Below are positions 1 through 12,949 of a DNA stretch of 64,000 nt, one piece after another; the stretch's first letter is position 1, and each line of letters opens with the position of its first letter. Location: positions 49,624,136 to 49,688,135 of the forward strand of contig NC_081414.1 of NCBI RefSeq assembly GCF_030272615.1, written 5' to 3'. This DNA comes from Cryptomeria japonica (taxonomy: Eukaryota; Streptophyta; Pinopsida; Cupressales; Cupressaceae). The notes under the pieces were generated by a model, which saw only the letters and a list, made by a program, of their open reading frames with translations, was not told the DNA's origin and did not search any database. The translations under genes and the position numbers were made by a program.

Positions 1-1298
1 GCAATTTCCAAATCAATGCCAGAATCCAAAATTTTCCTGTTGCTGGAGGATCAACAAGAAGTTAGGTTAGGGGGAGATGATGAGCCTAAATAATGGCTCT
101 ATTTTGATAGATTTTTTATATAATACTCCTACCTAGGTCTTATGATTAGATGACATTTGGATTATAATATTCTCCTAAGTTGATACCTTTTAAGTGTTTA
201 TGAAACTGGTTTAAGTTATACCTAAGGATGTCATATAATGATTTTAAATGATCTATCTATGCAAATATCTAAAATCAATTATAAATATGGTTTACATTAT
301 ATCATGTTAGCATTAGTATATACACATGTTTGTTGTGCACATTAATATCATGATGTAGGGTCAGCAAAGGTGAAGTAAAGACTAAATGGTGGTTTAAAGG
401 AGCATCAAGTATATGACCGCAATGCAGACCCAGTCAGAGAAATGCAATAATGATCGAAACCACTTGACCGATTCTTTAGCAAATTGATTTATGAAAATAT
501 TTATAACTGTTCTTAGTGGAGCTTAGATCTAGGAAGCGAGTCATGCTATATTTTCTTAGCTGCAGGACAAATGTTGTTCTGTTTTCCTGCGCCGACTTCT
601 TCTTCTCTTGTTAATAAATCCTGTTCACCTATTTCGTAGGAATGTGGTTGATTAGTTAGAAGTTTGTTATAAGTTTTCCTATAAATAAAGGGATCTCCCT
701 CCTCTTGGGGATAGCAGAGAATGACCATAATATTTTGCAATACACAGTCTTTTGGTATTTTATGTATTTTTCAGTCAAGATGAAATAAAGAGATCAATGT
801 GATTTTGAATGATTAAATAATTATAATATGAAGTTCTGGAGATACTCACTCAAGGGGGCCCACTTGGTGGGTAATCCTTTGTATGTTCTAGTTAGTTTCA
901 TACTTCTGTAGTAGTTGTTTCTACAATTATCTATTCCTACAGCCATTGGAAACAGTTCCTATGTCTGTTCCTGCAGCCACAATAACAGAGTAGTTCCTGT
1001 TGTTTGCTAGAACTTTATCATTTAACAATAGTTGTTTAAAGTAATTTCCAATTGTAAGATTAAGTATTAGTTCATTTAAGATTTTGTGTGTTTACTTTAA
1101 GAAGAATTTCCTTTCTTGATGTAGTATAGAATGGTTGCAACACGAACTTGGTGCACATACAGTGTTGGCCCATTTCAAGTTTACGTCCTTGGTTGATAAA
1201 TAAATGAGCCTTTGCCACAGGAAAAGTTATCTATTAGAGGATATATAATCTCTGAATTGTGTTTTATTACCTAGTTGTCAATCTAGTTGTGAGGACCA
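1..1298. other. AT-rich stretch without genes
   Basis: No coding region, repeat unit or RNA gene is recognisable here. From about 1299 a short run of imperfect repeats of the form CACCAACCCCT leads into the truncated LTR of the first Copia element, so this interval is the left flank of that element. Confidence 0.5.
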
Positions 1299-1336
1299 AC
1301 AAGCACCAACCCCTGATTTGGGACACCAACCCCTCA

Positions 1337-3582
1337 TTTAGGACACCAACCCAAGGAGCACCAACCCCTGCACCGGGCTCCAACTCAATGATTACAATGG
1401 CTATAAACAATACAATGGTAATATCCTTGTTACAAATGAGTTTTGTAACTCTCACAAATATCTCTTCGCCGGTTCACCTTTGCTCTATTTTCTGTCGGTT
1501 CTCTGATCACCTTCTCTGACTCTTCCTCTACTCTATCTCTGTGTTTTTTGATCTCTTCTCACTCTCTCTCTTTGCTCTCCTTTGCTCATTGCAGCTAACT
1601 TACCAGTTTAGACTCTGCCGGTTGAATGAACTATCAGACTCTGCACTTGGTTACCGATTGCTCTCCTTACTGGTTGAACCTTATTGGTTCTCTGCCTGAT
1701 TCACTTCTACTCTCCTTCTGACTTGACTCACTTTCTCTTGCTCTTCCCTGCCTCACTCTTTGCAACCTTCTTACCAGTACAAACACAGTCGGTTCACACT
1801 ACTATCTAGCTCAGTGATAGTCTACCGGTTAACCTTGCTGGTTAAACCCCTCTTGTTGGTTAAACTCTTCTTACTGGTTCCTTCTTCAACATTCTTAGTC
1901 GCTTCAATGTTCGGCAATAAACTTCTTAGACTGATTGACACTCTACTTGCACTCACTTCACCAGCTTCACTCTCTCCTACAACACCAGTAGATCTGGTCT
2001 TTGATCTGTACATGTATACCTTTGCATTCTTGCCAAAATGGTCATTCAAACATTGGCATGCAAGGGTTCCTTCCACCAACCACGAGGCGCATCATGTCCA
2101 ATCAGATCTTGTTGTAGGGATGGACAACATGCAATAAATTTCACAACTCCACCATATTTTATTCTTCCAATGCACGTCTACTATCTTTAGTAACCTGCAT
2201 CCAATATGTCGACATATCTTTTGGTCAATCACCATGAATGCTCTTGTTGTAACTTTCACCAACTCTGATCAGCACCTGAACATCCAGCATTGATCAAAGC
2301 ACACCATAGATCTTCATCATTCAGTTTGCATCGAGCCACAAACCTCGGTCCTCGACCTATGATTTCTACAGTTGACATTAATGTTGACCCACTCACCAAG
2401 TACCTCGTCAGAACACTCTTCACCGACTACGGTTTGTATGACACTTGGAGTCCATGTGTCCCCTTTGTCGGCATCCACCTTAGCTCAGTCACTTGTGTCG
2501 GTTCATACTTAGTCACTGACCACAACACACAACTAGTGCATACATTATACCACTGGTCTTCTTGCCTTACCGGTGATGCACTAACTGGTTAACCTTTGAA
2601 CCATGCAATCACCCATTTTACCAGAGGGATATATTAGCCCGGTCACGAAACTTGTCAATCCACTGCATGTTCATCTCCATCTGATGGGAGCCTTTGGCTT
2701 CTACACTCTTTGCTCTCTTATCGGTTGACATTGACATGTCAACAGTCTCTAATGCATACCTCCTATTATACCGGTTGCATGATGATCTCAAACATCAATC
2801 ATCAAAAAACATCTTAGTTGATGTCAGCAACCTGGAGTGACTCCATGTCTGTAAGTCCTACCACTTATCCTTCTCCTTCATTTATACAAACCTCATCTTC
2901 ACCGGTTTGCCAAAGTGGCAAACTCATCACTCCTTACTCTTCCTTCTTTGTCCCGGTAGCTCATCATGCCTTCACTTTTTGATCCAGTGTTCATCTCTTA
3001 TTTCATATAGTGGAGGATATTGATGTTTCACTTTGGTCATCTAGTATGTGTCTTCAATCACCTGCCTTCAACTTCTCTGACTATCTAATTTTTGAGGGTT
3101 ATGATGCATTCCATGCATGTTGTGAGATAAGCTCAGTATGACCACTTACTGGTGGGAGTAGATGGAGCAATGCACTAAACCTGACTTTACTGATATTAAG
3201 AAGACATATCTTCAATCAGGCACATAACCCGGTAGACATCCCCTTTGTCTACCTTACTAACTTGCAGCAACCCAAACTCTTTCGGTCATATCTTTATCCT
3301 ATGATGACATCTTCATCTAGTGGGAGTCTTGTTGTATGACACCCAACTACATACCGGTTGCCTGCACTTTCTCCATTAGCTCAACCTTGCTCGCTCACCG
3401 GTCACATGCTCGTTGGTTGGCAACAACACATTGTCGATATATCACTCACCGATTGACATATCATACCGGTCTCCAATACTTACTCACCGGTCAACATTTC
3501 ATACTTACCACTGACATGCTATACCGGTTGACATCAATGACAACACAATCTGGTTGACATCAATGACAATACAATGCCAACG
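1337..3582 (-). repeat. 3' LTR of gag-only Copia element, truncated
   Basis: This copy is colinear with 6890-9115, starting at the shared words TTTAGGRCACCAACCCAAGG. The inner end reads AATGCCAACG on the plus strand, that is the LTR start TGTTGGCATT with one substitution (CGTTGG). Near that end a block of roughly 28 bp is tandemly duplicated relative to the other LTR. The outer ~260 bp are missing. Short open frames inside it are chance translations of the LTR. Confidence 0.85.
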
Positions 3583-3597
3583 ATCTCCCCTTTTGGG
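3583..3597 (-). other. Polypurine tract of gag-only Copia element
   Basis: On the minus strand the bases just before the 3' LTR read CCCAAAAGGGGAGAT, a typical Copia polypurine tract used to prime plus-strand DNA synthesis. Further tracts of the same kind (AAAGGGGGAGA-like) lie at about 3645-3655, 3699-3710 and 3832-3843, with weaker ones near 3917 and 3967. Such clusters are known from Sireviruses. Confidence 0.75.
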
Positions 3598-4932
3598 ATT
3601 GATGTCAACACATGTAGTATCCGGTGTACTACAAGTTTTCTCTCCCCCTTTGACAACAATGGCAAAGGGATCTGACATGGATTTCTACTGGTTGCTTCTC
3701 CCCCTTTGACCATTTCACTCTGCATCCTCTCAACCATCAACACTGGAGATAGAGGGCTCAAACACCAACTGATACCAATTGTAGAAAAGCGTGTCAGTGA
3801 ATTTCACTTACCTGTCGGTCAAACTGCATCTTCTCCCCTTTGATATGCAGAAGGTTATTCTGACACCAATTGTTGATGCTGACACTGATACCAATTTGAT
3901 ATCACTCTTATGTTCTCCCCCCATGTCCAACATGTTTGATACCAATCCAAATATTTGGCTGTGAACTCCCCTTGAGCTACAAATCTTAGATTATCTTTGT
4001 GTGTTAGGTTTTAAACGGGGGCTCTAGTCTGCACCTTGTACTGGTAGAACATAGCATATATGGTCTACCGATGGCCTTCCACTTCCATGATATTCATCAC
4101 AACTTGTGACATGATCGATCATACATAACCACAATGGCAAATCACATCATCATAACATCGACTACCATTTTGATTAAATAAAAATGATGTATGCATATAA
4201 GATGAACTACTGGACCACCACATTGTCATTCAGGACATTTCCAATATCAACTAAGACATAATTTCCTCAATCCAAGCCAGAAGAGTCACAACATTGATCC
4301 TGGAACACATTGACTCACATACTCTGCAATACTGGTTAATATCCATACTGGTAACATACTTCACATACTGGTTTACTCTATCGGTCCAATATCTCCATCG
4401 AGACACTTTATCCATCAGCCTTTGTCTTCTTGTGTCAAGTGCCTTTTATCCCAATTTGCAGTTTGAATCATCCATTGACACATGCAACAGTAATCCATCC
4501 CTTAGATGTAAATGTGTAGCCAAGCCATCAACCACACACTCTTCCATCTCACATTTTCCCTTATTCCAGTAGAAACCGGTTCTTGCATTTGACCTTTTCA
4601 CTATGGGGGTGAATGATGTGATCAACATGTAGCTCCCCCCGAGGTCCTACATCTCCTTTAAGCCTTAGGAGATATCACTTGTGCATTGAATGCACAGTGC
4701 CTACCCATGGTCATATTCTCTTGCTTCTTCCTCCATACCTACTTGATCTCACTTCTCTTCCCATTTGTAGTCCTTGGAGAAACATTAATTTTCTTTTACT
4801 GATTGGTTCTTGCTCCAAAACCATTGTTGTAGTAGCAAATTGTGTTCATGCTAGACACATGATTGGAGGAACTTCTATCAAACCGGTTTGACCATCTTCT
4901 TCTGGTCATGCTATTATAGTCCACTATCAATT
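3598..4932 (-). other. Internal non-coding part of gag-only Copia element
   Basis: This is the region where pol would be expected, downstream of gag in the element's sense. I see no integrase, reverse transcriptase or RNase H motif in any frame. It holds the extra polypurine-like tracts. At about 3768-3785 it holds a second copy of the LTR-end/primer-site junction (minus strand CTACAATTGGTATCAG), which suggests an internal rearrangement or template switch. Confidence 0.6.
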
Positions 4933-6554
4933 TCAATGGATATCTTGATTTTTCAGGAACATTTCTCCTTTTGTTCCATGCAGGTCTTTATTGCTCATAT
5001 GTTCTAAAACCTCTTCTATATGGAGCAAGACTATTACACCGGCTACCATATGACTGAAATTTATTGTTCCTACATTCATGCCTTTATGGCCAAATGCATT
5101 ACATCCTTGACAGACTACATTGTTATTCCTAGGAAAAACATTTTGTCTATTCCTAGACCTCATTTTGCATTCATTTTCTCTATGGCCATAATCTTTGCAA
5201 GAAGAATAGTAACCAAAGAAAGGGGGCTTATAACTTACAAATTTATTTTGCCAAACATGAGATGATCTTACCAGTTTGGTCTCTCCATTTCTACTTCTCC
5301 GGGATTGTTCTTGGGAACAACAACATCTCTTTGTCTTCCACAGGCAGAAGGTCTTCTAGGCTGTCTTCTTATGTTCCCATTTCTGATGAAGCCTTCTTCT
5401 CTTAGCTTTCCTATCCCTTTAGGATCAAAATTATTCCTTCTTGCAACATCGGTCTTCATCCTCATGTCTTCACCGGTTGTAGTTAGGTCGACCTTCTTCC
5501 TAGGAGCTTTTTTGACTGTGAAGGTATGTCCCTTGTTATCTCCACTTGAGGAGGTAAACTGAATGTCTTTATTGAAGACATCCTTTCTTGTGGAGCACTC
5601 ACTGACATCACCTCCAATTCCTCTGGTATCCTTGGAGTGTTTTTGTTTTCTCAACATTTTATCCAAGGCTTCACTACTGCTATCATACCAGATCCTCACC
5701 TTGAGCTCATCTTGACATTTCTCAACGTCTTTTCGAAGATTCTCCAAATCTTCTTTTAGCTTCTAACATTCTTTGTCCTTGCCCTCTATCTCTTATGCTA
5801 AATCTTTACACGTGCATATCTTGGTGTCCAAATCTGGTTTTGGTTCTTCATTTATCCTTTTAGCATCATCCACTTGTGCTTTCAGATTAGCAGTGGTTAG
5901 CTCTGACTCTTGAAGGCATTTGATCAACTGGTCTTGCTCCACAATGACAACATTCTTGAACAACTTGTGTTCTTTTCTTACACTACTAAGCTCCTCGAGT
6001 GCACTTGCAAATTCTCCTTCAAGATCAACTTTTTCTTCATCTTCACCATCACTGCCAAACACATCTTGCTGGTAGGATTGATTTGCATGATCACTTTCTG
6101 ATGTGTTCATTTTTCTTTATGTCTCATGAGCCATGAAGAGATGGGTTTCTTCTTCATCATTGCTACAGTAGTTGATTGATCTATCTTTATCTGTAGACTC
6201 ATGTGTTCCATTTCTTTTCTTGCTCTCACAAACCGATTCTGCAGTGCTAGGTTCATTTCCATATAGCTTCTTCAACCTATCCCACAAGCTCTTTGCTAAT
6301 TTGCACCTGTCCACCTGTGAATAAACATCATTTGAGAGCCCACTGAGTACAGCCTTCATTGCTTCATCATTACACCCGTATCTTCTTTCTGCTTTAGGTT
6401 CGGTGGGAGGACGGACCAGATTAGAGAGACCATTAACAACCGACATCCATATATCATAGCCTAATGAGGACAGGTAGACTTCCATTCTACAACTCCATAT
6501 AACATAGTTTGAACTATCAAACACCGATGTAGGAATAGATTCAAATCTAACCAT
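4933..6554 (-). pseudogene. Copia gag, degraded
   Basis: Gag would form the RNA-packaging particle of the retrotransposon. The start is taken at 6554, where the encoded text begins MVRFESIP and soon reads FDSSNYVIWSCRMEV, the usual N-terminal Copia gag (DUF4219/UBN2) pattern. LAKSLWDRLKKLYG follows, again typical. A glutamate- and leucine-rich stretch near 5800-6060 looks like the coiled coil of Sirevirus gag. In-frame stops lie at 6117, 5793 and about 5763, and a frameshift lies near 5270. Two zinc-knuckle remnants end the gene. In the first (about 5170-5215) the leading Cys has become Tyr (GYYSSCKDYGHRENEC). In the second (5070-5115) the last Cys has become Val (CQGCNAFGHKGMNV). The product cannot be functional as it stands. 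Confidence 0.8.
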
Positions 6555-6612
6555 TGTGTTTAGACACCAGAATCTACCCAAGTTGGAGAAAGCTTATCTA
6601 ACTGGGAACCTA

Positions 6613-6625
6613 GGCTCTGATACCA
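6613..6625 (-). other. Primer binding site, initiator-Met tRNA type
   Basis: The minus strand reads TGGTATCAGAGCC, the standard complement of the 3' end of plant initiator methionyl-tRNA. It is separated by two bases from the LTR end at 6628. It fixes both the orientation and the inner boundary of the 5' LTR. Confidence 0.9.
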
Positions 6626-6627
6626 AT

Positions 6628-9115
6628 TGTAGAGCACAACATGTCACTGAGAGGGGGGGTGAATCAGTGGTTTCCAATCTTAACCCTTTTAATCCTAAAT
6701 GTGAATACCGGTTAACATATCAAAGACCAAGAAGACATACTGGTGAGATAAGGGAAGAGAACATTATGCAACCACACAAAAGGATACATCACACAACACT
6801 GAATATACGAGGAAAACCCAATATGGGAAAAACCTTGGTGAGAAATGTTACTAGAGTCTACTGCTCCAATCCAGCCTCATAATAAACATTGTATTAATAA
6901 GTTTAGGGCACCAACCCAAGGAGCACCAACCCCTTCACCGAGATCCAACTCAGTGATTACAATGTATGTAAACAATACAATGGTAATATCCTTGTTACAA
7001 ATGAGTTTTGTAACTATCACAATTATCTCTTCACCACTTAACCTCTGCTCTATTCTATGTCAGTTCTCTGCTCACCTTCTTTGACTCTTCCTCTACTTTG
7101 TCTCTGCCTTGTCTGATCTCTTCTCACTCTCTTTTCTTTCCTTTGCTCATTGTAGCTTCCTTACCGGTTCAGACTTTGTCGGTTGAATGAATTATCAGAC
7201 TCTGCACCTGGTTACCGATTACTCTACTTACTGGTTGAACCTTACTTGGTTCTCTGCCTAATTCACTTCTACTCTCCTTCTAACTTGAATCACCTCCTCT
7301 CGCTCTGCCCTGCCTCACTCTCTGCAGCCTTCTTATTGGTACAAACACAGTTGGTTCACACTACTATCTAGCTTAGTGGTAGTCTACTGGTTAACCTTGT
7401 CGGTTAAACCCCTCTTGTTGGTTAAACTCTTCTTACCGGTTCCTTCTTCAGCACTCTCAGTTGCTTCAATGTTTGGCAATGAGCTTCTCAGACTGATTGA
7501 CACTCCGCTTGCACTAACTTCACCAGCTTCACTCTCTCCTACAGCACCAGCAGATCTGGTCTTTGACCTACACATTTATACCTTTGCATTCCTGCCAAAA
7601 CGACCATTCAAACCTTGGCGTACAAGGGTTCCACCGACCACAAGGTGCATCATGTCCAATTAGATCTTGTTGCAGGGATGTACAATATGCAACAAATCAC
7701 GCAACTCTGCCATATTTTATTCTTCCAATGCACATCTACTATCTTTAGTAACCTGCATCCAATCTGTTGGCATATCGTTTGGTCAATCACCATGAATGCA
7801 ATTGCTGTAACTTTCACCAACTCTGATCAGCACCCAAAAATCCATCATCGATCAGAGCATGCCATAGATCTCCATCATTTGTTCTGCATCGAGTCGCAAA
7901 CCTTTTTCCTCGACCCATGCTTTCTACAGTCAATATTAATGCGACCCACTCACCAACTACCTTGTCAGAACACTCTTCACCGACTACGACTTGTATGAAA
8001 CCTAGAGTCCATGTGTCCCCTTTATCGACATCCACCTCAACTTAGTCACTTGTGTCAGTTCAAACTTAGTCACCGACCACAACACACAATCGATGCATAT
8101 ATTATACTACCGGTCTTCTTGCCTTACTAGTGATGCACTAACCGGTTAACCTTTGAACCATGTAGTCACCTATTTTGCTGGAGGAATATATTAGCCTGGT
8201 CACCAAACTTGTCAATCCACTACATGCTCATCTCCATCTGATGGGAGCCTTTTGCTTCTACACTCTTTGCTCTCTTATTGGTTGACATTGACATGTCAAT
8301 AGTCTTTAATGCACACCTCCTATCATACTGGTTGCATGATAATCTTAGACATCAATCATCAATAGGCATCTCAGTTGATGTCAGCAACCTAGAGTGACTC
8401 CATGTCTGTAAGTCCTACCACTTCTCCTTCTCCTTCATTTGTACATACCTCGTCTTAGCCAGTTTTCCAAAGTGGCAAACTCATCACTGTGTACTCTTCC
8501 TTCTCCGTCTCAGTAGCTCATCATGCCTTCACTTTTTTGATCCAGTGTTCATCTCTAATTGTATACACTGGAGGCTTCTGATGTTTCACTTTGGTCATTC
8601 GGTATGTGTCTTCAATCACTTTCCGTCAACTTCTCTAACTGTCTTATCTCAGAGGGTTATGATTCATTCCATGCATGTTGTGAGATAAGCTCAACATGAT
8701 CACTTACCAGTGGGATTAGATGGAGTAAATGCACTAAACCTCACTTTACTGACATTAAGCTGACATATCTTCAATCAGACACATAACCTGGTAGACATCC
8801 CGTTTGTCTACCTTACAAACTTGTAGCAACCCAAACTCTGTCGATCATATCTTCATCCTGTGATGACATCTTCATCCGATGGGAGTCCTACTATATGACA
8901 CCCAATTTCATACCAGTTTCCTACACTTTCTCCATTAGCTCAACCTTTCTCACTCATCGGTCACATGCTTGTCAGTTGGCAACAACACACTGCCAACATA
9001 TCACTCACCGGTTGACATATCATACCGGTCACCAATACTTACTCACCAGTCAACATTCCATACTTACCGATGACATGCTATATCGGTTGACGTCAATGAC
9101 AACAAAATGCCAACA
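6628..9115 (-). repeat. 5' LTR of gag-only Copia element
   Basis: This 2,488-bp LTR begins TGTAGAGC at the primer-site side of the plus strand and ends ATGCCAACA at 9115. In the element's sense it runs TGTTGGCAT...CTACA, with canonical TG/CA ends. It shares long colinear similarity with 1337-3582 but differs at many positions, so the insertion is old. The palindrome ACCGGT recurs many times near the TGTTGG end, in both copies. Confidence 0.85.
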
Positions 9116-12100
9116 ATCCTTGTGCTACCATTTTCTTCTATCAGTCCCAATCCCAACATCATATTGTTTTTATAAGCAACCATGTTCCACCCAACTACAT
9201 CAAAAGGAGAAAATTAGGTGGAGATGGGTGCACTCACTCCAGCTCAATCCATGAGATTGGAAAGGTAAAAGGCAAGGTAATTGTGTATTTCACTTCTCTT
9301 ATGGTTTGTAACTTTTATTTATTTTCTCTATCTTCATTTTTCTTTTTTTTGTTTAATCTTCAAACACGCATATCTTTTTAGTACAATTACATGGTGATTT
9401 TAGAAAAAAGTATATAAAATCATAAAGAACATGGTAATCTCTATGTTGTTGTGTGACAGTTCATTGTTTTTTTTGTTTTTTTAGGGCTTTATTTTTCATT
9501 GCTAACATCTTTTTTTTAGCAAAATTGCTTGTCAAATACTCTTGTTTACCAAATTGCTAACATTTTTAAGTGTAGATTGCTTGTCCAAGATTATTTTTGA
9601 AATTACTAACTTATTTTGTGGAACAATATTTGTCAAAGACCATCTTTTCAATCACTATATTAGTTGTACGTCTTTTTATGCTCTAATGGGAGTGAATAAT
9701 TATCTCTCAAGCTTGTGAGAATTTTTAAGTGTCAATTCTCTTTTCTTGTACTAAAAGGTGATCTCAAATATCAAAAGCACTTTATAGTTCTATTTTGTTA
9801 TGTTAACCCAAGAACCCAAGTTTTGCATTGTCTTCCCTCATTCCACAAGGTGATCTTGTGAACTGGAAACTTCTGTACTTATTTCCCTTTAGCAAGTCTA
9901 CCTAAGGATTCCATCACCTTGGAGAATGAATTGAACCACATGTTATAGTAGGGTGTATAAAGGGAAGAGAACAAAAGTTGTATATCAAAGGATAATCTTG
10001 TGGCTAACTCAACCTTAATACCACTTTTAATAAAGAGACAAGGTAAAGTGGAATTGGACTTGTCTATGACACGTGCTTGTAGATGAAATCTATTCATAGT
10101 ATTAGGCCTCACATACCATTGGGTATAAAGATGATATCCCCTCAAATCTTGTTCATCCTATTTTAAGACCATTTATACATACTTAGTTATAATGCATCGC
10201 TAAGTGGTTAGCTCCAAAAATTACTCACGCTATGTCCCTATAATTGAGGTGTGTGATGTGTATGCTCTCTTTTTATCCTATCATTGATCTTAGGTGATAA
10301 AAAATAGTTAGCTTCTCAGCATGAGACTTATACATCACAACTAGAAAAGACATATTTGTGAGCATGCAATTCATACACTTCTACTCAAATAAAATAAGAT
10401 AATATCAAATATCTTAAGTGAAAAGCTAATTTTGGATAAAACACAACCTAATCATTTTGCAAAGGGTTGGAGACATTCCAATTTTGAATTTTCAAATCAC
10501 AATCCCATATTCCACCTTGTGGGAAATTCATCATTTTCTAAATCCAAACTTGCCCTCCAAATAAAAATCAAATCATTTTTTATTCTCCCAAGTCAAACTA
10601 CAATTTAAAATCATGATCTTAGTTTGATAATCACCTTGAATCCTAGTTTGCTTAAGAACCTACACTATCTTGAGTATACCAATCCAAATCAATCTCTCAT
10701 CTAAGGATTTGTGCCTTAATCTAAATCCAAGGAAAACCATGAAATCCTTGTCTCCATAAAACTATATGAAACGAACCTTTGACCTTTGAATCCATATCTT
10801 TAAAAAATCATTAAATCAAATCATAAATTACATGTTAACATCCTCAATTCATCAATCCATAGCCTCAAATCCAAAATATGATTCATCATCCAACCTTTAA
10901 AAAAAAATTCACCATCTTAATCATAATAATTTAATCCTAAACCTTCACACCACCCCCATCCAATTAAAATCAAATCTGAAACCAATCTAATCTAACCCAA
11001 TTCTCATAAATTTTTGTCTCAAATCCAAATCAAAAATCATGATTCCATTGTGTTTCGATGAGTCCCCTTGTCATTCTAAATACCCTTAATTGATGATGAC
11101 GATGTTAGCTTAGATGATCAATAAGAAAATAATATTTAGACACGAAAAATATTCTTCTTGGCATCAATATTAATTTCTCATTTATCATCACCATTTACCA
11201 TTCATTAATTAAATAATCAATAAATATTATTTATCATATTAATTTACCATTTATCATTTATCACCTGACAAATCATTTATTAATTAATAGTTATTTCCCA
11301 TTTATCCATTTAATTAAATAGTTTTTAATTAGTTAATGAAATGATAGCTCATTATCCATTTTCAAATGAAGATCGACCATAGATACACCACTAACATGAA
11401 CATATTGTCCATGTTCCTAGCATCCTTTGTCGATGTAGGGGAGCTACTGGAGTTGGTTTAGATTTTGTGCAAAAGACTTGTTGACAAATAATTTCTAGGG
11501 GAATTAGATGATGCTTTGGATATGGTTGCTAAGGGAAGTGGCATTCCTTTTCCATAGGAATTTTACATCATCTGAATTAGAGGCTAGGCGGTTGAACAAT
11601 TGCCTTTGATCTACATAAACATGTGCTCATCCCTTCTTTGACATCGCCTATTGGATAACAAATGTGAACCCTTTTCTCAAAATAATTCTACATATGGTGT
11701 TAGTAGAGGGTTTGGATTGGTTGTGGGAATTTATTGCTAAAGAAAATGTGGGTTAACACCCATTTTGTAGGCTCTATAAATAGTTTATAAAGTCTTATTG
11801 TCTAGTTATAAGATACAAAGCTCCATTTTTTATCATAGGAGCTAAAATATATATGAGCTTAATGTTCCCAATTTTTTATAATCATGGGATCTTAGCACAA
11901 ATATTGTTTGAAATAAAGTAAAAAAAAAATCTATTAATGTAATGGGAGTGGAAGTCTACAGTTTAGCTATAAACATAAATTATCCATTTTTAAATAAAAT
12001 TTTCATTTTTCTCTTGTTAGTTAACTCCATCACTCATCAATTATAATTATCTATTTTTAGAAACTTCATCATCCATTAGTCAACTTCCTTCTTTGAATCA

Positions 12101-12949
12101 AAAACTTAATCCTCAAATTTATTCATTAATTATATTAAATAATTTATTATTATCCTCTCATTAATTTGAAAATGATTTTTTTTAGTTGAGGTGACTCTAC
12201 AACATGTTCAAATAACTTAGGCCTTCATTCTCATCCTCATCTCCTCGTTGATTTTTTATGAAAATCATAATATTATCATATTCCTTCATCATTTTCACAC
12301 TCCCAAGTCTTAATGCAAATTCACTCTATCAAAATCAATCATCAATCAAATATAGTGTTATGTTTAGCTTTATATAGTGTTATGTTACTGAGTGGCATCC
12401 AAATCCCAATAAGCAAATCAATATCCATTTGAGGTTTACAATGAGGTTGTTATATAGCTTTGTAATTTGATTTCCATTTTATGTTTCAAGTTATTATTTT
12501 TCATATTTCGCTTTTTTTGTATACATTTTTGTGGATTCGATGGGAACATGCAAACCTTTAACTTTTGTTGTCTATGAGTGTGTGTTGTTTATTTATTATA
12601 TTGTAGGTCACATTTGTTTTGAAGAGGATTTAGAAATTAACTTTTGTATAGGAGCCTCCTAGGTCAAAGCATACATTGTTGTTGGTTTGAAAGGGCTAAG
12701 AAATGAAAATTGTCATGTAACATTTAGTTTTTTTATTGTAGAAAATATTTCTTTTTTTTGGTGGGTCATAAGGCTTTTGATGGCTAAGAATTTCATTCCA
12801 TTGCACTATCTTCTAGTTCATCCATGTGTTTAAATATTCTCACTATATATAATACATTAATTGAGTCGAAATTCAAACTCTCTTTAGCACTCATTTTAGT
12901 TAAATTCCATATCTCTAAGCATTTTAGGACCATTTCTAGCCTTGGATTA
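9116..12949. other. AT-rich DNA, no gene recognised
   Basis: The stretch is very AT-rich. About 10440-11060 is almost free of G on the plus strand (runs of AATCCAAAT type), and 11160-11340 is made of ATTTATCA-like words. A few tens of codons around 11430-11760 on the plus strand look as if they once coded (ELLELV, LGELDDALDMVAKGSGIPF) but are broken by stops and match nothing I can name. Confidence 0.4.

Larger units (their letters stand above)
1337..9115 (-). mobile_element. Gag-only Copia (Sirevirus-like) LTR retrotransposon
   Basis: Two long direct repeats (about 1337-3582 and 6628-9115) enclose a 3.0 kb internal region. Reading on the minus strand, the right copy is the 5' LTR. It is followed after two bases by a primer site matching the initiator-Met tRNA, then a degraded gag. 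The left copy is the 3' LTR, preceded by a polypurine tract. No protease, integrase, reverse transcriptase or RNase H can be found internally, so the element is non-autonomous. The coiled-coil gag, several polypurine tracts and long LTRs fit the Sirevirus (SIRE/Maximus) branch of Copia. That lineage assignment is inference. The left LTR lacks the counterpart of 6628 to about 6890, so no target duplication can be read. Confidence 0.85.

Noticed and set aside
1760-2592. Plus-strand frames in the left LTR and their counterparts at 7376-8000
   Set aside because: Both copies of the LTR contain them but with frame-breaking differences. No protein family is recognisable, so they are most simply chance frames in a long LTR.
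5305-5562. Plus-strand frames opposite gag (5305-5562, 5910-6101, 6556-7084)
   Set aside because: They are antisense shadows of the gag remnant and LTR.
9879-10145. 88-codon minus-strand frame
   Set aside because: No recognisable motif, no neighbouring coding signal and no splice-supported extension. It lies in low-complexity AT-rich DNA.
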